A stretch of DNA of 64,000 nucleotides from Isoetes taiwanensis. Taxonomy: Eukaryota; Streptophyta; Lycopodiopsida; Isoetales; Isoetaceae. The stretch is taken from the NCBI GenBank assembly GCA_021234155.1, contig JAJEKV010000032.1, forward strand, positions 7,660,736 to 7,724,735, read 5' to 3'. The notes under the pieces were generated by a model. The model was given only the letters and a program-made list of their open reading frames with translations. It did no database searches and was not told the DNA's origin. The position numbers and the translations under genes are program-made. Each line of letters opens with the position of its first letter. Within the stretch, counting starts at the first letter, position 1. This document shows positions 37,390 to 46,793 of this stretch, in pieces.

Positions 37390-38089
37390 CCCCCTAGGGG
37401 CAACCCAAAAAGAAAGAAACGGGGTATTCTATCATGCTTAGGGCTTGCTATTCGTCGTGACGTAAGGAATGACATCATTCCCATTATAACCATAGACGAA
37501 TGCGTCCTATCATGCCTAAATGGTCATTGCCAAAACTAGGATGCATCTAGTCCCAACCCCTGCATGATCCTTGCCAGATCGAACTCTCATCTACTTACTA
37601 TCGAAGTTGGAGTAGATAGCATCGTGGATGGTCCGACCCTGACACTCTTGCATAAAGGCTAGGTATGCCTTGTCAAGATCTGCTTTAAGGACCCATGCTT
37701 GGAAAAATTCTGATGCAAGTAGCAAATTGCATGAATAGAGAGAGAAAATGCGAAGGATTGGTAGTTGTACTGTGTGTAAATGTTATTATGCACATGTTGT
37801 CTTCTTTAGAAAGGTACTTGAGGTATTGAGTGGGATTCTGTTGAGTTTCTGGTGAAGTAAGATCCCTTGTCTCTAAGGCCATAACTTTTCATAGAAAGAT
37901 CGGATGGAGGTGATTTTTGCACCTTTGCGAAGAGGACATTTGAATTGACTAGAATCCCCTTAGAAGCTCCATCACAAAGCAATTCAGGAAAAAGATTTTT
38001 TGGGTTTCTCTGAGTGCAGTGTTGACCGGGAAACGGGTGCTCCAACTCAAAAACCCCCTTATTGCCGCGAGATACCTGATTAAGACTTT

Positions 38090-38120
<31 letters not shown>

Positions 38121-38290
38121 TTCCAGAATACAAGGGATTTAGCCTTTCTTTTAGGGTAAATTTCTCTTTCCAACCCCTTTATATCTTTTTCTGCCTCCTA
38201 CAGTTGCCATAGACACTGAATTTGAGCTGCTTCTGCCATAGCCAAATTCTCGCCCTAATACCTCAGCGTGTCTTTTCTCTCTCTCCCTAA
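37390..38290. other. Unidentified region, copy 2
   Basis: Partner of 9,131-10,036, including the coding-like minus-strand fragment (about 37,590-37,720) and the A-run at 38,094-38,120. No recognised gene. Confidence 0.35.
38094..38120. repeat. Poly-A tract (27 A), copy 2
   Basis: Partner of the 37-A tract at 9,831-9,867. The length difference is typical of homopolymer slippage or sequencing. Confidence 0.9.
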
Positions 38291-38293
38291 GCC

Positions 38294-38870
38294 ATGGCTC
38301 GGACCATGCAAGCCCAGTCTTATGAAATGCTTAACATCACCCAGTTCTTTGCTATACTCGGAAGCAACCTTGCCAAGAACCCTCGGAAGGTCGAGCTCCT
38401 TCTCGACCAACTGGTCCAGCATTTCCTTGTGGGATGAAGGATGCCTTATTCTGTCTTCCATGTGATAGAAAGGTTTTTGCTTAAACTCAACACTGCCGGT
38501 GAAGCATAAACCCTTGTAGGGCAGCCACATCAAGTTCTGATCCTCATCAAATACAGTCCCGGGGAGTCAGAGACCATTACTAATGAGGAAGCCGCAAGGG
38601 TGGAAGCCCAGAAAGTTATGACCTAGCCATAGGGGCAGATGCACAAGAGTTGGCCAGTGGAGATCCAGCCGATAGGGGTGCCCAGTATATCTATTTGGGA
38701 AACGGGGAGGCTATCATTGAAGGATGCCCCCTTACTTTGCCCTTGTACTATTATGACGATGAGACTGCGAGTTTTCTATGGGATAATTTCCCTGATTATA
38801 TCACTTCTGGATCTCCAGCAGACTATAGAACTAGAAATGGCAGCTATGCCTGATAGATAAATCACTGAGA
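38294..38870 (+). other. Unidentified coding-like remnant, copy 2
   Basis: A CT-rich leader and ATGGCTCGGACC begin a frame reading MLNITQFFAILGSNLAKNP and KVELLLDQLVQHFLVG, then a stop. A second frame from about 38,650 reads GAQYIYLGNGEAIIEGCP and LPLYYYDDETASFLWDNFPD. A 92-codon frame on the opposite strand (38,255-38,533) is also open. I cannot name the protein; a retroelement gag is one option. It is clearer than in copy 1. Confidence 0.3.
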
Positions 38871-39084
38871 TGCATAGGAGAGTTGAAGTCTGCCTAGTCC
38901 TAGAGAAACATGCCCAGAGGGAGGCGGAATGAGCAATTGAGAACCAAGCTAAGCAGAACGCCGACCAGCAGGCCGCTGACCAACTTGAGCCACGTACGAT
39001 TAGATGACGACGGAAAAGTACGGCACACAAGTTGGGCGGTAACTATAAGGAACGTCTCCAAGCTGTGGGCAGGGTGGACAAGGC

Positions 39085-39446
39085 CACATCTGCCAGTCGA
39101 CGCCAAGAACGGGTCAACGCTGCCAGTAAGACCCTTCCTAAGCCACTGGCGCCCAAGAAGAAACCTCATAGGTGGAGACCTGGCATAGTAGCTTTGTGGG
39201 AGATTCAAAAGTACCAGAAGTCCACCGAGCTCCTGTTACGCAAGTTACCATTTCTGTGACTGGTTCAAGAGATTGCCGACTGACCTTAGATTCTAGACCC
39301 ATGCCATCCTTGCCTTATAAGAGGCCATGAAGCACTATCTGGTGGCTCTTTTTGGTGATGCCAACCTTTGTTCTATTCATGCTAAGTGTGTTACCATCAT
39401 GCCAAAGGATTTGCACCTCGCCTGACGGATTAGAGGGGATCACTGA
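39085..39446 (+). pseudogene. Histone H3 retropseudogene, copy 2
   Basis: The frame aligns along H3 from about residue 15 to the end. [14 protein letters not shown] corresponds to APRKQLATKAARKS. Then follow [84 protein letters not shown] and RIRG. Stops replace Arg (TGA after LPFL), Gln (TAG), Gln (TAA) and Arg (TGA); each is one C-to-T change from the expected codon. About 11 nt are missing after EIA. The KSTELLxRKLPF stretch marks a canonical/H3.3-type and not a centromeric H3. An AT-rich 3' UTR, AATAAA (39,601) and a poly-A run show that it was retroposed from mRNA. Confidence 0.85.
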
Positions 39447-39616
39447 TAGTATCAACATCACACTTGTTTTATATCTTCATCTTATTATATATTTGTTTTC
39501 TTATGAATGTAAATCTTCATATTTTGTGTATATTGTATTGGCGTCATGTAAATTGACCTATTTGTTCAAAGTAAAGGGAATAGAGGAGAAGTACGAAATG
39601 AATAAATAGAATAATT

Positions 39617-39628
39617 AAAAAAAAAAAA
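39617..39628 (+). other. Poly-A tail of H3 retropseudogene, copy 2
   Basis: A12 following AATAAA at 39,601-39,606. Same as copy 1. Confidence 0.7.
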
Positions 39629-39779
39629 TAATAATAATAATAAATACCCAATAATAAGTTGACTAGAACTTATTTTAATTCCAACTCACTTTCATTCAGC
39701 ACTCTTCCTCCTCGTCCTCCTCAAGCGTCTCTCTCTCTCTCCTTCTGTTCCTTTGCTTTTGCTCCATGGATTTCTCTGC

Positions 39780-40085
39780 ATGCCAATAGTGGTATTTGGA
39801 TGGGAAACACTGGGATCCACAGGTTCCCTTTGAGCTTCTCCGTCCCTATCTGCTTCAGGATATAGACCTTATTAGTAACATGCAAGCTCACTCCAACTAT
39901 GCCAGGTTCTTTGAGTTCTATATCCAAGACATGGTTCCCCAGTGTATTCAACACGGAGATCCTCCACGACTACACCTTAGCCAAGAGATCTTACTGCAGA
40001 TGATGGGAGACGACCGACACACCTCCAACGTCCTTAGGACCATTATTAGATGGGCTCAGCATCCCCCCCATTATATGCTTAGATG
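39780..40085 (+). other. Unidentified coding-like segment before gypsy integrase, copy 2
   Basis: A frame opens at about 39,796 after a TC-repeat leader (39,720-39,745) and reads HWDPQVPFELLRPYLLQDID and YARFFEFYIQDMVPQCIQHG, with a stop just before the integrase begins. It may belong to the upstream pol of the same retroelement, but I see no diagnostic motif. Confidence 0.3.
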
Positions 40086-41150
40086 ATCAGACCTATTTTG
40101 ATTGTTGGAAGTTCCCCTTGCTAAATGGGAAGCTATAACCATGGATTTCATCATCGGCCTACCAAAAACTCTTAGATGGTAGTGGTAGACAAGCTATCTA
40201 AGATGGTACACTTCTTGCCATGTCACACTACGAGTACCGCATTATTGTTCTCCACAGATATTTTCTGCCTTCATGGTATGCCATGCACCACCATCTCAGA
40301 TCGAAATCCTAAGTTTGTTGTTTGTGCTTTTTCGAAGGATTTCTTTGGAACTATTCAAACCAAGCTTGCCATGAGTACCGCATATCACCCTCAGACAGAT
40401 GGCCAGACGGAGTGCACTAATAGAATCATTGACGATATGCTGCATAACTATGTCTGGAATAAGCAATCACAATGGGCAGACTATATCTATTTGGTGGAAT
40501 TCGCCTACAATAGCACCAAACATGAGTCTTCTAGAATGTCTCCATTTATGATTAATTATGGGTACCAATGTCTTACTCCGGACACATGGCCCAATCCTAT
40601 TTCCAAGGTGGAAGTGTTCCAACAGTTACTTATGGACATGCAGGCCTTGGTGGAGGAAGTCCGTGGCTACTTATTGGCTGCCAGAAGTAGACAAAAGAGT
40701 GTTGTCGACAAGCATCGCACGCCACGCAAATTTCAAGTGGGTGAATCTGTGTAGCTAAAGATTAAAGTCAAGCAAGCTAAGCTCAAGATTGGCAATTGTA
40801 AGAACTTAGCACCACGATGGGCGGGCCCCTTTCAAATCATCCAAGAAATAGGCCCTCACGCTTATAAGTTGAATTTGCCCGCACATCTAAAGGTCCATAA
40901 ATTTTTTCACGTAAGCCTCTTGAAGAAGCATACACCCGATTCGGAAGAGATTCTTGATATACCAACACTAGAAATGACTGATGAAGAATTGGAAATCGTT
41001 CTAGAGGCCTTTCTTGATAGAGCATATAAGCAACCCCGACGCACTCAGATCTTACAATATTTGGTTAAGTGGAAGCACTTATGTTGTTTTGCAAGCTCCG
41101 CCATTGCACTATGGACTTTTGGGGAAGCTCTTCTCGCCATGTTCTGCTCA
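40085..41150 (+). pseudogene. Ty3/gypsy (chromodomain-type) integrase fragment, copy 2
   Basis: Begins with LEVPLAKWEAITMDFIIGLP, typical of the entry to gypsy integrase. The open frame 40,176-40,754 carries the three acidic positions of the catalytic core: D in MVVVDKLSK, D in TISDRNPKF and E in HPQTDGQTECTNR. After one stop (40,752-40,754) the sense continues in LKVHKFFHVSLLKKHTPD (GPY/F-like) and a chromodomain start, RRTQILQYLVKWKHL. No protease, RT or RNase H precedes it and no LTR follows, so it is an internal fragment. It runs directly into LINE sequence of the same sense. Integrase inserts the cDNA of the element, and the chromodomain guides insertion to heterochromatin. Confidence 0.85.
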
Positions 41151-41676
41151 TGGCGTGTAAGCACTGTCCTATAGGGTTCACCAACAGGATTCTCCATCTG
41201 CTCCTCCGGCACTCCATGCTCCTAGATCATCTCCCACCTCAATGGATATCTCACACGTCCCTGGGCCTGTGATTGCCCCCCCTTGCTCTTCCAGTTGCAG
41301 CTCCTCCCCCTCAGTCTCTGGATCACCAAATGTTGAGACTGGCTGAAATCCAGAAATCGCAAGAGCAAATTGAAGAGGCTCGTGGGCAGTATATGGACAT
41401 TGATCGGCGTGGCATCCACCCACCGCCTTAACATCCACCGGCTCTTCGTCAACCACGAAAGTCAGCTAAGGGATCTAATTCCTCTGCGTCCTAGCCTTCA
41501 GTTCCTGCTTCAGGTAGCACAGCCCCTCCCATTGCATCCCATGGTGGTCTCTTTGATCCACTTCAGTGGGCTGATTTGGTTGATGAGGTTACTGCCATGC
41601 CAGGTGCCCAGGAAACATCCTCAAGTTCCCTTGAGACACCAATGGTCTCATCTGAATTGGCGCCATCACAAGATCA

Positions 41677-43300
41677 ATGCGGTTAGTCTCATGGAATGTT
41701 CAGGGGGTAGCCTCCTCCCCCCTCAAGCGGAGTCGTATTTCTTTTTACTTATCTAGAGATTGGATGCTCAGTTTGTATGTCTTCAAGAGCATAAGTGTCG
41801 TAAGGGAGACGTGTCAAAGCTTGCAGACAAGATTGGTCGCAGGTTTAATGTCCTTATCGCGGCAGCTGGGGTCGTGATAGCATGGCTTCCTTCCTTGCCA
41901 GTCATCTTTACTCAGGCTGATCGCCTTGGTCGTTGGGCCCTAATTGTATGGCAGGAACAAGGGGTTAAATATGGTCTAATTAATATTTACGCCCACAATA
42001 GACCTCATCAGAGAGCTTCACTGTGGGCCTCTTTGCGAGGGAAGATACTCAGCTTGGGCTGCCAGATTTCATGGTTTCTTGTTGGGGATCTCAATATGGT
42101 GGAAGTGGAGTCTGATCGGTTGGGGGCGACCTCTACAGTGGTGTCTGGTTTTGAACGCCAGCTGTGGCTTCGTCTACTCCATGACTGCAACCTCTCGGAG
42201 ATTGATGGTAAAGGTGCCTTCACTTGGTGTAATGGTCAAGTTGGTGGGGGTCGTGCAAGCTCTCGGTTGGATAGAGCTTATTGGAATGCAGATACAGTTG
42301 CGGCACTTCCAGGTCTCTTTCGATTTTGTCTCAGAGATAACTCAGTTTCAGACCACCATCCGCAATTCATTTCAGACGAGCCCCTGCAGCAGCGGCAGCC
42401 TGGAAGGACGTGTTTTCGCTTGAACGTGAAGTCCTTAAAGGATGCTGACTTTCAAGAAGGTTGCAAGAATACTTGGACAACTGCCTTCAACCGACGTCGA
42501 GGTATGACTGGCATAGTGGATGCAATTGCGGCAGTCAAGGGTTTTGCCAAATAGTGGGGTCAACAGTCTGCAGCAGCAGGTCGTGCTTTACTGGACACTT
42601 TGTATCAGGACCTGCTCCATTCTCGACAGGGACGTCTTCCAGGTGTTCATGATCGTGATATTTTGGCACAGATCCAAGCATTGGAGGAGGAGCAAATTCA
42701 GCAAGCAAAGATGAAGGAAGGTCTGCAGTGGTTTCGTGATGGAGACCATTGTACGTGCTTCTTTTTTCGTGCAGCTAAGAGGCGTCGCATGACATCAACT
42801 ATGTCCTCATTGCTTTTGCCGAATGGTTCGATGCTAACAGAGCCGACTGAACTCAGGCAGCATCTGCATAACCACTTCCAGACATTTTTTGCTGAGAAAC
42901 ATCTTCCCTTTCAATCAGAAATGCAAGATGCTGTTTTATCTAGGATTTTCCCCATCATCTCTGGTGAGCAGCGCGAGTCAATAGAGGCGGCTATGACAGC
43001 TGATGATTTAGGTTCGGCAGTCTTTGAACTGAAAAGAGGCAAATGCCCAGGTTTGGATGGTTTGCCAATTGAGTTCTTTCAGGAGTATTGGGAATGGCTG
43101 GAGCCAGATGTATATGATGCTCTCTGTGACTTTCGGCGGTCCACTGCTTTGGATAGAATTCTAAACACAGGTGCCATCTCACTCATCCCCAAGGTCAAGG
43201 ATCCTCATACTATTTCAGATTGGCGGCCCATCACCTTATTGGCATTCATATATAAGATCTTCGCCCGAAGCAGAGTTTCATATGCAACCGCCATGTAATC
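41677..43300 (+). pseudogene. L1-type LINE ORF2 fragment: endonuclease and RT start, copy 2
   Basis: Starts MRLVSWNVQGV at 41,677; one frameshift at about 41,745-41,760 leads to the main frame. The apurinic-endonuclease motifs are all visible: SWNVQG, CLQEHK, FLVGDLNMVE, and SVSDHHPQF. The frame continues to 43,298 with only one stop, TAG at 42,552-42,554. The reverse-transcriptase N terminus follows: KCPGLDGLPIEFF and LIPKVKDPHTISDWRPITLL. Sequence is lost before the catalytic YADD. About 500 bp upstream (41,160-41,670) is Pro/Ser-rich and may be the ORF1 tail. This is a 3'-truncated fragment, unlike the usual 5' truncation, so it was probably cut by a later rearrangement at about 43,300. 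Confidence 0.85.
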
Positions 43301-44813
43301 CTGCCTCTGATATAACATTTTCGACCCGTTCTATACCTTCAAATCGTTGCTTCTTATTTCTTATATTCCATACAAAATATTCTGAATGCCAAATCATTCT
43401 CTCAATGATACGAACGAAAGCCTTTAGCGTGCAAATGTGTACATGCTCTAACGGTATAGGCAATACTGGCCAAAATGTAATATTCTTTGTATCACGATCT
43501 GATGACAAGTCTTGGTTATACGATAAAGTGCTTTTGGATGGCCCATTCTTCACTTTCAATGTAAGTGCTTTGTTCATAAGAGTTTCTCTTTCAAACTTTT
43601 TCTTGTAAGTACTCCATCTCATCAAGTTTTAAGCAGATTTCTAATTTCCCATCAATATCAACCCCATGTAAATTATAATAAACATTCTCTAAATCAAACC
43701 AAACATTGTTACTTGCATTCAGCCCAAAAATATCAGGCTCACCATTTGCCTTCTTACTTTTCGAAGACTTTAAAGACTTGGTTGGAATGCCCGATTTTAG
43801 TGAGTACATGCTGCCCAAGATATATCATTAATTGTTGTATTCTTTCTTGTCTTTACCTTCTGCATGCTATAAGGCCTTGGAATTATTATTTTCTTTGATG
43901 GGTTTTATGGCATCATGGAATGGTTTAAAAAGGAGCCTATAACCTTGCTGGCTGATTATAGCAGAATCACAAATGCCTTGCACCTCATCAACATTCATTG
44001 TAGAATAGATCTCACCTATTACCATCTCAATTACATGCATTCTCAAGCTCACATTCCATGGTTCTTGTAACATCGCTATAATTTCATCTAGTGTTACAAA
44101 CTTTTTCAGAACTTGACCCACTTTCTCTCGCTTTATTCCCTTATTCGTGTGGAGCACTTGATGTACTGCATAGATTCGTCTCTTAGCAGCTCCACATCTA
44201 AGATTCTAATTCTTGAATTGGCTTCTTTCCTTTTTTTCTTTCATGAAGGCCAAGAGATGTCTTCTTTAACCTCTTCAATCTACCATCCAATAAGCAAATA
44301 TGCTTCTTAAGTTCTTAGTTTCAGATTTTAAAATCGATTTTTCATGCTCTTGTTATTTGATAACAAATTCCATAAGAGTATTATCTTGCTCCAACTGTAG
44401 ATTCCTCTCTTGTAAATGGCAAAATTTACTTTGATTCTCCTTCATTTCCAATTTCAAATTTAAGATCTCTTCTTCGTTTCTTTGGGTGCATAAATTTGCA
44501 TTGTTAAGGTGAAATGTCAATTGTGCACAGTACTGGACTATGCTTTCACAGTAACTGAGCAATCCTTTTTTTCTTTCACAAGCAAATATGACTAAACTTG
44601 AAATTGAAGTAAAATTTTGGATGCTTACCTATTAGAGGATTGTATGGATAGAGCTCTCTTACACCCAAACATCCGCAGTAATTTTTCGTCTACATCCTTG
44701 ACCAAGTTACCCCTGCGTTTATTGGTTGTCTGAGCATACTCATCTGAAGGTAGATTGGTTCTAATTTGGGCCATTGCAAGCCAAACAAAAGTTTTAAATC
44801 TAAGAAATTTCAT
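43278..44813 (-). other. Unidentified minus-strand ORF cluster beside a primer-binding site, copy 2
   Basis: Five open frames in minus-strand order, not all in one frame. 44,625-44,813: basic, TTNKRRGNLVKDVDEKLLRM. 44,353-44,562: heptad-like coiled coil, EEILNLKLEMKENQSKFCHL. 43,867-44,157: REKVGQVLKKFVTLDEIIAM and IISQQGYRLLFKPF. 43,591-43,818: DIFGLNASNNVWFDLENVYY. 43,278-43,625: LPIPLEHVHICTLKAFVRII and ISEAGLHGG. The composition looks like real protein, perhaps one gene with stops or introns. I do not recognise gag, pol or transposase motifs. It lies downstream of a primer-binding site and 5' LTR on the same strand, so it may be cargo or an extra ORF of that element. Its right-hand partner is lost at the LINE junction. 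Confidence 0.5.
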
Positions 44814-45392
44814 ATTTATATGCCGGTTTCTAAATCCTGTATGGGAAATGCTGTGATACTACAGCTTGAAAATTCAAATTCAATTTTAAATTCAATCCTA
44901 AAACTTGAGATTCAGGCGCCAAATTGATTTACCTTAGCTCGTTTCGATATGAGAGATGGCATTAACAGAAGGTTAAAATCTCTACTAATTGAGGAGAACA
45001 CTGACTCTGGTTGCTAACGTCACTACTCGTGCACGAGGAAATCGAGATCGTAAAATATTTGAATATCAAGGTTTACACGGGAAAATAGACCTAGGCACAT
45101 GTGAGATATGGTACTGTATTTTTCTCTTTTTACAATAATGGTTAGGGACAGATTTAGAATATATAACGTGGATACCATATGGAAAATTATCTTATTTTCC
45201 CTTATGGGGACCATATGAGACCCCATATTTTCTCTAATGCTTACACTCTAAATCCTTTAATCCTCATACTTAAGTTAATGGGCTCAATACCTATGGATTT
45301 GGGATAATTATGCTACCTTAAATAACCTCTACTCTAATCGAGCTAATGTATTAGAACGTGGTCAGGGCTGTGATCGGGGCCAACCAAGATCA

Positions 45393-45406
45393 TGGCTCTG
45401 ATACCA
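45393..45406 (-). other. Primer-binding site, initiator tRNA-Met type
   Basis: Minus strand TGGTATCAGAGCCA, the usual plant LTR-retrotransposon primer site complementary to the 3' end of initiator tRNA-Met. It lies three bases from the CA end of the LTR. Confidence 0.85.
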
Positions 45407-45409
45407 TTA

Positions 45410-46793
45410 TGATGCTCCCCACCTATACGATGTTCCCATCATATAAATATGGGAAATTCCCCTCCCATGGCAACTCCATCACCATGGAAAAGCCCGCCGT
45501 CTGACTCGGACCACTTGTGATGAGCATGTCCGGGTGAAGGACATGGAGGTGTCATTCGTCATCTCACGCCTTCTGTGGGATCCTATATATCAATATAATT
45601 CCAATATATCATATGAATTGCATCACAAAAGAGGGTCCTGCCCCGGGCTCAGACTCCAAGGTGGTCAATTGACAGTCAGGGCCTTCAGATAACAACAGAA
45701 GGAATCACGTTAATGGCGTTGGCTGGCATAGAACAATGGCTAGGGTAGAGCACTCCATTCGCCCCTCCTGTACACACTTTGCAGATAGGCTGAAACATGT
45801 TATGGCATGATTGTAGCCTTCTGGAGACGCGATCTCATAGATTCACTCTATAAGACTACTCTGGGTTATATCTCCCCAGTCCGATGAGGCGAGTTAGGGA
45901 GGAGTCCCTTCCCCTGGCACAATGGTTCTATGGGTGTGCTAGAAGATCATGGCACCACAGCGCCCATGCATCTGTACCCGACTTAATCTCCCAAAGTCCA
46001 TTCACTACACCTATCGAGCCCAGACCGTCCTCTCGGGACCGGCTCTGCGACCCAGGAGGTATCAGACCCATACCCGGCCCACACTCAGTGACTGACTATA
46101 AGCCTAGCACACTATAGGAGCCCCAGAAGCTGCGCTCAACAAGGCTCCCTCCTGCTTCACCAAGGTGCCTGTTATCTGGTGCTCAATCACAACATAATAT
46201 CCACAGTCAGGTGGGCTCTTGTGCACAAGCCATGGGATTTAAGGGATTCTATCTAGGAACATATCTACTACTAGGTGGCCTTTAGGTCTCTACCCCCCTT
46301 AATCCATACAACACAGGAGGAACAGAAAGAAAACATCTACTATACATATATCAATTCATCCATAACTTGATCAGCGCATAAAATAGAGACTAATCACTCC
46401 TCGACTCATGCAAGGGTTAATAGAAGATCAATTTATCTAGGAACTAACTGGTGTCTTGGCTTGATCCGTTATCCCTGGGGCTTTCCATGGTTGACTGGTT
46501 GAACAAGTATTAATAAGCAGCTGCTCCTTCTTCAACTCGAATTGGGGCAGAATTGGACTGGAGAACCACTTAAATACCTCCCAAATGCAATCGAGTTAGT
46601 CCAAGTAGCTTTACCCCATGGGTCAATTTATTCCCACTACTACTAATAAGCTAAAGATTTAATCACTAAATAGATACTTTAGCATAACTCAAACCCCGTT
46701 AGTTTACTCCACAATGTTCCCAAAATAAACTAATTCCTACATGCTCATACACATATAAATGGAGAAATTGTAGATGTATATAAATATCCCACA
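45410..46793 (-). mobile_element. 5' LTR of a Ty3/gypsy-like element (family b), copy 2
   Basis: About 1,384 bp. The minus strand starts TGTGGGATATT (46,793) and ends GGGGAGCATCA (45,410), with the primer-binding site next. It shares conserved stretches with the LTR at 28,456-30,761, including the uninterrupted GGCTAGGGTAGAGCACTCC site where the hAT-like element sits in the other LTR. Confidence 0.78.

Noticed and set aside
38255-38533. 92-codon minus-strand ORF opposite the unidentified remnant
   Set aside because: It overlaps a plus-strand frame with an equally plausible composition. I see no domain in either strand that decides between them, so it is only mentioned in the remnant entry.
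39085-39446. Centromeric histone (CENH3) gene
   Set aside because: The KSTELLxRKLPF stretch and the absence of a lengthened loop 1 fit canonical or H3.3-type H3, and the frame has four stops.
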